From Candidatus Kapaibacterium sp. (lineage in GTDB: Bacteria > Bacteroidota > Ignavibacteria > Kapaibacteriales > NICIL-2): a stretch of DNA of 43,182 nt. Below the pieces are notes generated by a model that saw nothing but the letters and a program-made list of their open reading frames with translations, was not told the origin of the DNA and did no database searches. Below, in pieces: positions 16,400-25,251 of this stretch. Within the stretch, counting starts at the first letter, position 1. Each line of letters opens with the position of its first letter. A program made the position numbers and the translations under genes. Location: NCBI GenBank assembly GCA_025055755.1, contig JANWWF010000011.1, positions 1 to 43,182 on the forward strand, given 5' to 3'.

Positions 16400-16437
16400 G
16401 GCTGAAAGCCTGAGTGTAGAAGTGCACTCTTTCAGCC
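16400..16437. repeat. Interrupted inverted repeat upstream of miaB
   Basis: GGCTGAAA (16400-16407) pairs with TTTCAGCC (16430-16437); inside it GAGTG (16412-16416) pairs with CACTC (16425-16429). A four-base bulge separates the two stems. It ends eight bases before the miaB -7 box, so it covers the -33 region and looks more like an operator than a transcribed hairpin on the miaB side. Confidence 0.6.
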
Positions 16438-16444
16438 GCTACGC

Positions 16445-16452
16445 TAAGTTTG
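16445..16452 (+). promoter_or_regulatory. Promoter -7 box for miaB
   Basis: TAAGTTTG fits TAnnTTTG and lies 28 bases before the ATG at 16481. The place of the -33 box is taken by the inverted repeat at 16400-16437. Confidence 0.4.
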
Positions 16453-16480
16453 CAGTTAGTTGTCTATAGCGGTTTTGCTT

Positions 16481-17872
16481 ATGCTTGAGTTACCTGTACT
16501 CGAACTGCAGGACAGCGCTTTGTCAGCTGCTCCAGTGCAATCTGGCAACACAGGGCGCGCCCTTTATGTGGAGACGTATGGCTGCCAGATGAACCTCAAC
16601 GATACGGAAATTGTCCAGGGCATCATGGCAGGTGCTGGCTATCGTCTTGCCAATTCGATTGAAGAAGCCGATGTTGTTTTCTTGAACACCTGCGCTATCC
16701 GTGAGAATGCCGAGCGTAAAATTCACGAACGACTCAAACACCTGCGCTACTGGCGCAAGCGAAAGCCTGAGCTGGTAGTTGGTGTGCTTGGATGCATGGC
16801 AGAGCGGCTTCGGCGTAATCTTCTCGGCGAACAGGGGCTGGTTGATTTGGTCGTTGGTCCTGATGAGTACCGCCGATTGCCAGAGCTGGTCGAGCGTGCC
16901 TTTGCAGGCGAACAAGGCATCGCTGTCAAGCTCTCGCGTGTGGAAACATACGACGACATTACTCCGCTTCGCACGCAGGGCATTAGTGCGTGGATCTCCA
17001 TTATGCGCGGATGCGACAAGTTCTGTACATTTTGTGTTGTCCCCTTCACTCGAGGGCGTGAGCGTTCGCGTCCCCTGGAAAGCATTGTTCGGGAAGCAGG
17101 GCAATTGTGGGAGCAGGGGTTCCGTGAGGTGACTTTGCTCGGGCAGAATGTCAACTCCTATCGCGATCCGCATGGACAAGGAGACTTTGCCGACCTGCTG
17201 GCTGCTGTTGCCGAAGCAGTACCGCGCATGCGGATTCGGTACACGACCTCCCATCCCTATGACATGAGCGATAAGCTCATCGAAACGATGGCAGCCTACG
17301 AGAACATTTGCCCCTACATCCACTTGCCGGTACAATCGGGCAGCGACCGCATCTTGCAGTTGATGAATCGCCACTACACTGTGGCTCAGTACTTGGAGCG
17401 TATCGAGAAGATTCGCACCACCATTCCAGGATGTGCTCTTTCGACGGACATCATCGTGGGCTTCTGCACCGAGACCGAAGAGGACCATCAGAAGACAATG
17501 GAGCTGATGGAGAAAGTACGCTACGACGGGGCATACATGTTCAAGTACTCCCCTCGCGAGAACACGAAAGCGTGGAAATGGGGAGATGATGTGCCTGACG
17601 AAGTCAAATCGCGACGGCTGGAAGAAATCATCGAGCTCCAAAACCGCATCTCATGGGAAATCAATCAAGGAGAAATTGGGAAAGTTGTAGAGGTGCTGGT
17701 TGAAGGTCCGAGCAAACGTGATCCCGCACAATGGCAAGGGCGGACGCCGACGAACAAGGTGGTAATTTTCCCACACATTGGCACACAGGCGGGCTACGTC
17801 GTTGGCGATCTCATCCACGTTCGCATTGAACGCGCCACCAGCGCTACTCTTATAGGGCACGTAGTGGCATGA
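16481..17872 (+). CDS. miaB: tRNA-2-methylthio-N6-dimethylallyladenosine synthase MiaB
   Basis: MiaB (463 residues) adds a methylthio group to i6A37 of tRNAs using two [4Fe-4S] clusters. The N-terminal UPF0004 domain has Cys35 (ETYGCQMN), Cys71 (LNTCAIRENAE) and Cys105 (GVLGCMAER); the radical-SAM motif CxxxCxxC is Cys178, Cys182, Cys185 (RGCDKFCTFCVVP). HLPVQSGSDRIL and ALSTDIIVGF are further landmarks, and a C-terminal TRAM domain (residues ~395-460) binds RNA. Segment NLNDTE and length agree with MiaB rather than RimO or MtaB. The ATG at 16481 is used; an upstream TTG is unlikely. Its stop overlaps the GT9 start by ATGA, so expression is coupled. Confidence 0.95.
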   Translation: MLELPVLELQDSALSAAPVQSGNTGRALYVETYGCQMNLNDTEIVQGIMAGAGYRLANSIEEADVVFLNTCAIRENAERKIHERLKHLRYWRKRKPELVVGVLGCMAERLRRNLLGEQGLVDLVVGPDEYRRLPELVERAFAGEQGIAVKLSRVETYDDITPLRTQGISAWISIMRGCDKFCTFCVVPFTRGRERSRPLESIVREAGQLWEQGFREVTLLGQNVNSYRDPHGQGDFADLLAAVAEAVPRMRIRYTTSHPYDMSDKLIETMAAYENICPYIHLPVQSGSDRILQLMNRHYTVAQYLERIEKIRTTIPGCALSTDIIVGFCTETEEDHQKTMELMEKVRYDGAYMFKYSPRENTKAWKWGDDVPDEVKSRRLEEIIELQNRISWEINQGEIGKVVEVLVEGPSKRDPAQWQGRTPTNKVVIFPHIGTQAGYVVGDLIHVRIERATSATLIGHVVA

Positions 17873-18873
17873 CCTTCGATCAGGCACGTGCATGCCTGCT
17901 TGCAGCGCAACGGATTGGCATTGTGCGGACCGATCACTTAGGGGATATGGTCTTGACGCTCCCGCTTGCGCGAGTGCTCAAGGAAGAATTTCCCGCTGCA
18001 GAGCTCGTGATGATTGCGCACAGCCGGACTGCCCCGTTGCTCGAAGGGCTCAAGGTGATCGATCGCTGCGAATACGTTGATCGCACTCCTTTGCCGATGA
18101 TTTTTCGACGGATGAAGTTCGATGTTCTGTTCTTCCCTCGCTCGCGCCCAGAAGAAGCATGGCATGCGTGGCGGGCAAAAGTTCCAGTGCGAGTGGGGAC
18201 AGTGTATCGGTGGTGGAGTGGGCTCTATTCTGTCCGTATTGCTGAGCATCGCCGCCACGGGCTGTTTCATGAGGCGGAGTATAACGTCCGCATGGTTGAG
18301 CATATCATGCGGAAACGCTACTTTGTGCGTCTTGAGCCGCCACCTGTATCGGAGATAGCGCGCAATTACATCTCGCATGTGCTACAAGCAAACGGCATAC
18401 AACCAGCGGAGCCATTTATAGTTCTCCATCCCGGTGGGCGAGGCTCGTCGCCTCTGTGGACGAAGTTTCCTTCCTTGGCGAAGATGTTGCGGCAGCAGCT
18501 TCCGAACACGCACCTTGTGGTGACGGGAATCACGGAGGACGCCATGCGGGCGGAGGAAATAGTCCGCGCAGTTCCTCAAGTGATCAATCTGTGTGGTATG
18601 CTCACTTTGGAGCAGCTTATTGCGCTATTAGAAAAAGCAGCTGTTGTCGTTGCTAATTCAACGGGAATTATCCACATCGCCGCTGCCCTGGGGCGACCAG
18701 TAGTTGGGCTGTATCCTGCATCTCCTCCGGCATTGAGTCCAGCGCGATGGGCACCGTTGACGCAACGTCGTGCAGTGCTTGCAGCAACGCCGATTGATCG
18801 TATTTCTCCCATCCATGTGGCTGAGGAAGTACGCAAACTTCTTTGCGGGAACTACTATCCTCGATCGGTTTAG
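17869..18873 (+). CDS. Glycosyltransferase family 9 (heptosyltransferase-like)
   Basis: This 334-residue protein has the ADP-heptose:LPS heptosyltransferase fold. The N-terminal domain shows IGIVRTDHLGDMVLTLPLA, the usual R-x-D-x-x-GD-x-x-x-x-P signature; the C-terminal domain has FIVLHPGGRGSSPLW (donor phosphate contact) and VVVANSTGIIHIAAALG with VGLYP. GT9 enzymes add heptose to the inner core of lipopolysaccharide on the cytoplasmic face. The presence of rfaE2 (heptose-1-phosphate adenylyltransferase) 4.5 kb away fits an ADP-heptose donor. The start overlaps miaB (ATGA 17869-17872). Acceptor specificity is not predictable. Confidence 0.88.
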   Translation: MTFDQARACLLAAQRIGIVRTDHLGDMVLTLPLARVLKEEFPAAELVMIAHSRTAPLLEGLKVIDRCEYVDRTPLPMIFRRMKFDVLFFPRSRPEEAWHAWRAKVPVRVGTVYRWWSGLYSVRIAEHRRHGLFHEAEYNVRMVEHIMRKRYFVRLEPPPVSEIARNYISHVLQANGIQPAEPFIVLHPGGRGSSPLWTKFPSLAKMLRQQLPNTHLVVTGITEDAMRAEEIVRAVPQVINLCGMLTLEQLIALLEKAAVVVANSTGIIHIAAALGRPVVGLYPASPPALSPARWAPLTQRRAVLAATPIDRISPIHVAEEVRKLLCGNYYPRSV

Positions 18874-18993
18874 TCCCGGGCGGGAATCGCTGTATAGCCT
18901 CCTTGTAGCTTTGGATTTAGGAATTGGGGAGGAATGCCGATAATTTTTTGGGCAGACCCGTAGAGAGGTAGTTGTAGTCTATGATACATTGCC

Positions 18994-21900
18994 ATGCTCG
19001 AGTCCCTCGGAGCTGTCCGCCGGTCATATGTGGCTACTGTGGCTCTCCTGGTTACAGGGGGAGTGGGAGCAGTGTATGCACTTGAATTGAGCGCGTTCCT
19101 TCCAGATCCATTTCACGACATTCTAACAGCTTTCTTGACTCTGGGCCTTGGGGTGGGTAGTTCAATCTTGTGGGAAAAGTATCAACAAGCACATCGCCAA
19201 AAAGAGATAGCTCTTAGACTGCTGGAGCAAAGCCCTGATTGCATGGTGATTCTCACCGAGCAGGGTACAATCCTTGACGCGAATGCACGCAGCAAGGATG
19301 TTCTTGGCTACCAGGTTGCAGAACTTATCAACAACCATTTTCGCGCGCTTGTTCATCCTGACCATCGCTCGACAGTGACTCATCTGTTGAGCCGACTTGC
19401 ACTCTCCGATAGCAGTGATACGGTGCGCGCAGAGCTTCCCCTTATCCATCGTTCTAAGAAGACATTCCCAGCAGAACTCTCTGCAACAATTGAGCGGATT
19501 GGGCGGAAGCGATATGTATTGGTTTCCCTTCGTGACATTAGTGAGCGAGTTCGACAAGAGCGCAAAGTGCGTCGTGTATTGCATACGCTCGATCGGATTG
19601 TGCAAACGATTCCCCACTCGCTGTTGATTTATGATTTGCGTCGCCAGCGGTTTGTTTATGCGCGGCCTAGTGCGGAGAATGATCTTGGATACACTCCGAC
19701 AGAGCTAACCAGCGCAGATGCCTCCCTGCTCGAGGAAATGATCGTTCATCCCGAAGACCGAACAATTCTGGAAGAAGCGATGCAAGAAGCTGTAGCATCG
19801 CCCACGTCCCACACAGTGCAGTGTTATTACCGGGCACGGGCAAAGTCAGGGCAGTGGCGATGGCGACATGTGCGTATCGCTGTTTTCGAGCGCGATTGCA
19901 ATGGGACACCGGTCAAAATGCTGCTGGTTGGGGAGGATATCACAGACCTCATGCTATCCAAGAAAGAAGTGGAGCGACTGCATGAACGGATGCGCCTTGC
20001 CACCTACGGTGCGCGGATAGGTATCTGGGAGATTGACTTGAAAAACTATATCCCTTATTGGGATGCCACGATGTATGAACTTCACGATATTTCATCCCAT
20101 GTGCAAGGAAGAAATCTCTTGCAACAGTGGCGCCGCCGTGTTCATCGTCGCGATATGAAGGATATTATTGCAGGGCTGCGAGAACTTCTCCGGCGCCAAA
20201 GTGGACATCTGATTGTGGAGTACGAGTACTTCCTGCCCAGTGGGGAGCGTCGGTATTTCCGCAGCATAGCGACAATGCATCAGAATACGATTGATGGGGA
20301 ACGACGCTTGGTGGGCATCGTTATTGATGAGACAGCTCAGCGCCTTCAGCTTCAGCGCGAGCAAAAGCTCGAGCATTTGCTCGAAGAATCTCAGCGCATG
20401 GCTCGCATGGCGTCATGGGAGCTTGATCCCCGTACCATGGAATTCGCAACCACAAAAGAAATATGGAACATTCTCGGTCTTCCGATACCGAAAGGAGATG
20501 GAAAGGTCACTGTTGAAATGGTGCAGCAGGTCATTCACCCTGATGATTGGGAACGGTGGTATTCTACCATTTTCCACTCGATCAAAGAAGTTACCTCCCA
20601 TTCCTTCCGATACCGGATTATTCGGCAGTCCGATGGAGCAATTCGATGGCTGGAATGTAAAGGGGAACCCCTTGTCCAACGAGGGAAGCTTGTCTTGTAC
20701 CGTGGCACTGTGCAAGATATCACTGAGCGTTACCTTCAAGAGCAAGAGCTTATTCAAGCACGGGAAGAAGCACTCAGAGCAAGTCGGGTAAAGAGTGAGT
20801 TTCTGGCAAATATGAGCCATGAAATTCGTACGCCGATGAATGCAATTCTGGGATTCGCATCATTGTTGGACCAAGCAGTGCACGATCCTCTCTTGCGGGA
20901 ATACATTGCAGCTATTCGCAGTGGAGGGCAAACCTTACTCCAGCTTATCAATGACATCTTAGATCTTTCCAAACTCGAAGCAGGAAAAATGCGCTTGTCA
21001 CCAGAACCGACTGCATTAGCAGCATTTATCGAGGAAGTGCAAATGTTCCTCAGTGAGCGTGCCAGTTCGAAGGGGATAGAGCTACGGACCGAGTTGATTG
21101 GTACATTGCCTAATGCTGTAGAGCTTGATGTTGTGCGGATGCGACAGATTCTCTTCAACCTTGTTGGCAATGCAATCAAGTTCACGGAAAGAGGGTGGGT
21201 TACCATCCGCGTCTATGGCTCCCCCGATGGAGAAAACACCTGGCGCTTAGTTTTTGAGGTCGAGGATACAGGGATTGGTATTCCAGCCGACCAACTCGAT
21301 GCAATTTTCGAAGCATTCCAGCAAGTCGAAGGGCAAAGCACACGGAAATACGGAGGTACCGGACTGGGGCTTTCTATATGTAAGCGCTTGACAGAGCTTA
21401 TGAACGGCACAATTAGTGTCCGGAGTGCTGTAGGGAGTGGATCTGTCTTCACAGTAGTTCTTCCGAATATCCCGGAAGTCTATGTGGAGGGTATGCCACA
21501 ACGGACCGCTGCGGAGGCACCAGCTGTTACCTTCGAGGGAGTGGTGGTCGTCGTTGTTGACGATGTCGAAAGTAACCGAGCTCTTCTCCGGTCATATCTA
21601 GAGCATCATCATGCGCTTGTGCACGAGGCAAGTTCTGCCGATGAGGCAGAACAGCTCATTCGAACAGTGCAGCCAGTCGCGGTGTTCACCGATATTCATA
21701 TGCCAGAGCGCAGCGGAATAGACCTTGCTCAGCGCCTACGGTCGGACAATACTTATAGCAGCCTTCGCATTGTTGCAGTGACGGCATCTCCCCTTGCGCG
21801 TCAAGACGATGCTGCCCTGTTCGATGCAGTTATCCTCAAGCCTGTGACCTTAGAGGCTTTTCTCCAGGTTGCCTGCCGGGTGCTGCCATACCGCTCTGCA

Positions 21901-22227
21901 GAGGAGGTGTCCTCCTCCGAAGAGGAGAATCTCGACCAACACAGTGAGTTTGTGCTCAGTGAACAGGAACAGACAATGCTCCAAGCAATTGCAGAGGGTG
22001 AGTGGCGTCGAGCGATGGAGCGACTGTCTTCTGCAGACATTGAGGCATTCCTTGCAGCACTTGAGCAGATTCCTTTCAGCGCAAGTCCATCTCCCCTCCG
22101 CCGCTATATCGAACGTGTACGCCATGCCTACGAAAAGTTCGACATTGCACTTCTCCGACAATCATTGGAGCGGTATCCTACCTTGATTCAGCGAGATTAT
22201 TCACGACTGGCGAATACAGCCCCATGA
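18994..22227 (+). CDS. Membrane hybrid sensor histidine kinase with several PAS domains and a receiver
   Basis: A 1077-residue hybrid kinase. Two membrane helices are predicted at about 13-33 and 41-59. Four PAS-type sensor regions follow at roughly 72-185 (LLEQSPDCMVILTEQGTI), 195-320 (TIPHSLLIYDLRRQRFV), 330-445 (GARIGIWEIDLKNYIPYW) and 458-575 (MARMASWELDPRTMEFAT). HisKA has His609 in FLANMSHEIRTPMNAILGF; the ATPase shows FNLVGNAIKFTERGW, VEDTGIGIP and GGTGLGLSICKRL. The receiver has Asp900 (VFTDIHMPERSG) and a Lys in VILKPVT. The C-terminal ~100 residues are helical without an obvious Hpt phosphohistidine. The short periplasmic loop suggests sensing in the membrane or cytoplasm. Its stop overlaps the next gene by ATGA. 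Confidence 0.93.
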   Translation: MLESLGAVRRSYVATVALLVTGGVGAVYALELSAFLPDPFHDILTAFLTLGLGVGSSILWEKYQQAHRQKEIALRLLEQSPDCMVILTEQGTILDANARSKDVLGYQVAELINNHFRALVHPDHRSTVTHLLSRLALSDSSDTVRAELPLIHRSKKTFPAELSATIERIGRKRYVLVSLRDISERVRQERKVRRVLHTLDRIVQTIPHSLLIYDLRRQRFVYARPSAENDLGYTPTELTSADASLLEEMIVHPEDRTILEEAMQEAVASPTSHTVQCYYRARAKSGQWRWRHVRIAVFERDCNGTPVKMLLVGEDITDLMLSKKEVERLHERMRLATYGARIGIWEIDLKNYIPYWDATMYELHDISSHVQGRNLLQQWRRRVHRRDMKDIIAGLRELLRRQSGHLIVEYEYFLPSGERRYFRSIATMHQNTIDGERRLVGIVIDETAQRLQLQREQKLEHLLEESQRMARMASWELDPRTMEFATTKEIWNILGLPIPKGDGKVTVEMVQQVIHPDDWERWYSTIFHSIKEVTSHSFRYRIIRQSDGAIRWLECKGEPLVQRGKLVLYRGTVQDITERYLQEQELIQAREEALRASRVKSEFLANMSHEIRTPMNAILGFASLLDQAVHDPLLREYIAAIRSGGQTLLQLINDILDLSKLEAGKMRLSPEPTALAAFIEEVQMFLSERASSKGIELRTELIGTLPNAVELDVVRMRQILFNLVGNAIKFTERGWVTIRVYGSPDGENTWRLVFEVEDTGIGIPADQLDAIFEAFQQVEGQSTRKYGGTGLGLSICKRLTELMNGTISVRSAVGSGSVFTVVLPNIPEVYVEGMPQRTAAEAPAVTFEGVVVVVVDDVESNRALLRSYLEHHHALVHEASSADEAEQLIRTVQPVAVFTDIHMPERSGIDLAQRLRSDNTYSSLRIVAVTASPLARQDDAALFDAVILKPVTLEAFLQVACRVLPYRSAEEVSSSEEENLDQHSEFVLSEQEQTMLQAIAEGEWRRAMERLSSADIEAFLAALEQIPFSASPSPLRRYIERVRHAYEKFDIALLRQSLERYPTLIQRDYSRLANTAP

Positions 22228-23498
22228 CAGCATCCATTCGGCATACGGTGTTTATCGTTGACGATGTTCCGCAGAACATCCAAGTGGCAGCCACTGCTCT
22301 GCGCGACAATGGCTACAATGTGAGTTTTGCAACAAGTGGAGCGGAAGCGCTCGAGCGAATTCCTCTGGTGATGCCAGACCTTATTCTCCTGGATGTGATG
22401 ATGCCGGAAATGAACGGTTTCCAAGTGTGCCAGGCACTCAAACGTGATGCGCGAACATCAACGATTCCGATTATCTTCTTGACAGCCCTCAATGATAGTG
22501 ATTCGGTTGTTCAGGCTTTTTCTGTCGGCGGAGTAGATTACGTAACAAAACCATTCAACACTGCAGAGCTGCTTGCTCGAGTACGAACGCAGTGCTCCCT
22601 CCATACGCTCCAGCGATTACTCGCCGAAAAGAACACAATCTTAGAAGACCTCAGTCGCACACTTGAAGCACAAGTAGCGCAGCGTACAGAAGCGCTGCAG
22701 GCAGCACTCCGGCGGCAGCAAAATTTTGGGCAAATGAGTGTGGCACTGGTAGGACTAATCAACCATGAGTTCCGCACCCCAATGACAGTGATTCAATCGA
22801 GCATTGACATGCTACAATATGCGGAACGTCTTGAATCCCCCAAGCGAGAAGAGCTATGCGCTACTATAAAGCGGCGGGTCACTGAAAGTATCGATGCTAT
22901 GCAGCGCCATCTTGATTCGGTTGCTCTCATGATTGAGCAACACACCACTCTGCTTTACGAACAACCACAGCTTGCATCTCCCGCACAGATCGTACAGGAA
23001 ATTGCCCACACCTGTGCAAGTCGTTTCAATCGGCTCTCCACGTTAAAGATTGTTATCAGAGATGTTCCCTCCCGTGCTCTTCTGATGGTTGAAAACTTTC
23101 GTGCAGCCCTTTCCAATATCATCACGAATGCATTCGAATACTCTCCGCCGGACACAACAGTCCAGGTAACCTGTAACGCTGATGAATCGTGGCTTACAGT
23201 AACTGTTGACGATGAGGGACCAGGTATTGATCCGGAGGAAGAGCCTTATCTCTACAATTGGTTCAAGCGTGGCCGTGCACATACCAGCCTTGGCAAGCAT
23301 CGTGGGTTAGGTGTTGGGCTTCCATTGGCACAGCTTGCAGCGGAGACGATGATGGGGTCTGTGTGGCACGAGCGGCGATTTCCTCATGGCAGTCGGTTTG
23401 TTCTTCACGTGCCCTATGGACAAGATCTCACGTGCGATTCTCGCAAAGCCGTGCTATCAAGCCGCTTGTCGAGTGCCCCGGTACAAGCGGAACAATGA
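22224..23498 (+). CDS. Receiver-histidine kinase protein
   Basis: A 424-residue soluble protein with a receiver domain first (residues ~8-122; Asp57 in [13 protein letters not shown], Lys in YVTKPFN), a coiled-coil linker (~130-165, [19 protein letters not shown]), HisKA (His181 in [13 protein letters not shown]) and an ATPase domain ([38 protein letters not shown]). It overlaps the upstream hybrid kinase by ATGA, so the pair probably works in one phosphorelay, with the kinase above phosphorylating Asp57. No DNA-binding output is encoded here. The last ~25 residues after the ATPase fold ([15 protein letters not shown] onward) lie antisense to the end of rfaE2 and do not resemble a domain. Confidence 0.92.
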   Translation: MTASIRHTVFIVDDVPQNIQVAATALRDNGYNVSFATSGAEALERIPLVMPDLILLDVMMPEMNGFQVCQALKRDARTSTIPIIFLTALNDSDSVVQAFSVGGVDYVTKPFNTAELLARVRTQCSLHTLQRLLAEKNTILEDLSRTLEAQVAQRTEALQAALRRQQNFGQMSVALVGLINHEFRTPMTVIQSSIDMLQYAERLESPKREELCATIKRRVTESIDAMQRHLDSVALMIEQHTTLLYEQPQLASPAQIVQEIAHTCASRFNRLSTLKIVIRDVPSRALLMVENFRAALSNIITNAFEYSPPDTTVQVTCNADESWLTVTVDDEGPGIDPEEEPYLYNWFKRGRAHTSLGKHRGLGVGLPLAQLAAETMMGSVWHERRFPHGSRFVLHVPYGQDLTCDSRKAVLSSRLSSAPVQAEQ

Positions 23499-23898
23499 CG
23501 ACCGACCCTCCTCGCGCTCGGACAAAATCAGCACCAACGACTGTTGCTTCGGTGTAGTCTCCGCCTTTGACTAAGATGTCCGGCTCAATTGCCCTGATAA
23601 GGTCTGCAGGGGTGTCCTCGTCGAAAATTGTCACGATGTCTACTGCTCGAAGTGCATCCAGTACAACAGCGCGATCCTGCTCGTTGTTGATTGGGCGGTT
23701 GGGTCCTTTGAGCCGGCGGACGGAGGCATCGCTATTGAGACCAACGATGAGCACATCCCCTAAAGCCCGTGCAGCGGTCAAATACTCCACATGCCCCCGG
23801 TGGAGGATATCAAAGCAGCCATTGGTAAACACAATCTTTTTTCCTGCTGCACGCAGGTGGCGAACATGCTCAATTAGTTCCGAACGAGGGAGAAGCAT
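23428..23898 (-). CDS. rfaE2: D-glycero-beta-D-manno-heptose 1-phosphate adenylyltransferase
   Basis: This 156-residue protein is the stand-alone adenylyltransferase half of HldE: it makes ADP-heptose from heptose 1-phosphate and ATP for LPS core synthesis. The nucleotidyltransferase signature is [17 protein letters not shown] (HxGH-type), followed by [36 protein letters not shown] and the closing [12 protein letters not shown]. Length is normal for the family, and the kinase half is absent. Its 3' end overlaps the convergent receiver-kinase gene by 71 bases. A heptosyltransferase-like GT9 is encoded upstream at 17869. Start at 23898 agrees with family starts. Confidence 0.93.
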   Translation of the reverse strand: MLLPRSELIEHVRHLRAAGKKIVFTNGCFDILHRGHVEYLTAARALGDVLIVGLNSDASVRRLKGPNRPINNEQDRAVVLDALRAVDIVTIFDEDTPADLIRAIEPDILVKGGDYTEATVVGADFVRARGGSVVIVPLVPGHSTSGLIARLCENRT

Positions 23899-23975
23899 TA
23901 GCCCTTTGATAATAGTGGCACCGACAGGAGGTTGTCGTAGATTGCAACATCTTGTGCAAAATTCATTACACCGCT

Positions 23976-25244
23976 ATGGTAGGCATCTTGAATTGGTGGC
24001 TTGTCGGCGCAGTGTTGATGACCACAGTAGCACTCAACGCGCAGAACAATCCGCGTCCTTATGACACAAATGCGGTGATTGTAACGCGACAGCTTTCCAA
24101 GCAGCTTTTTGATCTCAACAGTATTCCTTTCATGGAGCCGCTAGTCACCACCGTCAACGCAACGAGTAATGCACGCTTTTTCCGACAAGCATCAATTCCA
24201 TCGTCGGTAGAGCGCCCTTACATTCGCTTCGGTGTACATTCGATGCTCGGATTTGTCCGCGATGATCAACGTGTGTACCGTCCCCAACTGCCAACACTTG
24301 CACAACCAGTTGACTACAGCAAATACGTTGGGTTCCGCAATGGGTCATTTTACTTACGCGACACAATAGGGCTGGCTGTTGATTTGATTAGGCGCCTGTT
24401 TCACAAAAGTGTGGACTCTGGCCGTGTGCGAGTTCCGGAGCAAGCGCCGACAGTGTTCGGCTACGCCCCAACAACGATTGAGATTGACCGAGCATACTTG
24501 TTGGAACTTGTCCGAACCGATCCAGAATTTGCGCCGCTGTATAACCTTCTGCCGGAGTCCTCGCAGCAATTGGTGGATAGTCTTTTGCTCAAACTTCCCT
24601 CTACACTTTCACTCCCTCCTGGGCAGAATATGCGCACAATAGTTGCTGCTGTCCCTCAGCTTGAAATTGGTTCCCTCTTTGGCACAGAGCTTTTGTTACG
24701 GTACATCCCACCAGTTGTGTTCGATCCCAATATTGGGCGCTTTTCATTTTGGGGTATTGGAGTGCGACACTCTCTCTCGCAATATCTGCGTGATCCGTTC
24801 CTGGATGTCGCTCTCCAAGTAGGATACCAAGGAACGCTCCTTCGAAAAACGGTGGGAGTAACCAACGCGCAACTGGAAGCGCGCGGCGAGTTTCTACTGG
24901 CAAATATCCATGTTAGTCGCCGATTTGAGGGCATTGTTGATGTGTATTCGGGAATTGGCTACGAGCAACTTCGTGCTCGCTCGAGCTATCGGTACACATT
25001 GCCTCAGCAGTTGCAGATTCAGCTGGGTCTGCTTAAAGTGCTGCCGGATGGGACAGTTGTCCGCGATCCGGCAGCAGGATATCCTGGCGATGATGTTGTA
25101 CAGGAAAGTATCGCAGAGCTCACCGTCCGCAACATCAAGTGGACGCTTGGCATTGCCCGAAGCCTGGGTCCAGTGACACTTTGCCTTGATTACAATCTTG
25201 GTTCGTGGTCACTGGTGACCTTCGGCATAGATGTACAGTGGTGA
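23976..25244 (+). CDS. DUF6588 family protein (predicted outer-membrane barrel)
   Basis: A 422-residue exported protein; residues 1-28 form a signal peptide (ILNWWLVGAVLMTTVALNAQ). The central part has AAVPQLEIGSLFGTELLLRY and FSFWGIGVRHSLSQYL, segments I associate with the DUF6588 family found in Chlorobiota/Bacteroidota, and the C-terminal third reads like amphipathic beta strands ending in SLVTFGIDVQW. The ATG at 23976 is chosen over an upstream TTG because it gives a normal signal peptide. It is divergent from rfaE2 (77-base gap) and converges with the TonB receptor gene, with seven bases between. No function is known for the family; an outer-membrane location is inferred. Confidence 0.65.
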   Translation: MVGILNWWLVGAVLMTTVALNAQNNPRPYDTNAVIVTRQLSKQLFDLNSIPFMEPLVTTVNATSNARFFRQASIPSSVERPYIRFGVHSMLGFVRDDQRVYRPQLPTLAQPVDYSKYVGFRNGSFYLRDTIGLAVDLIRRLFHKSVDSGRVRVPEQAPTVFGYAPTTIEIDRAYLLELVRTDPEFAPLYNLLPESSQQLVDSLLLKLPSTLSLPPGQNMRTIVAAVPQLEIGSLFGTELLLRYIPPVVFDPNIGRFSFWGIGVRHSLSQYLRDPFLDVALQVGYQGTLLRKTVGVTNAQLEARGEFLLANIHVSRRFEGIVDVYSGIGYEQLRARSSYRYTLPQQLQIQLGLLKVLPDGTVVRDPAAGYPGDDVVQESIAELTVRNIKWTLGIARSLGPVTLCLDYNLGSWSLVTFGIDVQW

Positions 25245-25251
25245 GGCGCTT

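Noticed and set aside
16523-17641. Long minus-strand frame of about 372 codons opposite miaB
   Set aside because: The frame is a by-product of miaB codon use; MiaB has all its Cys ligands and TRAM domain.
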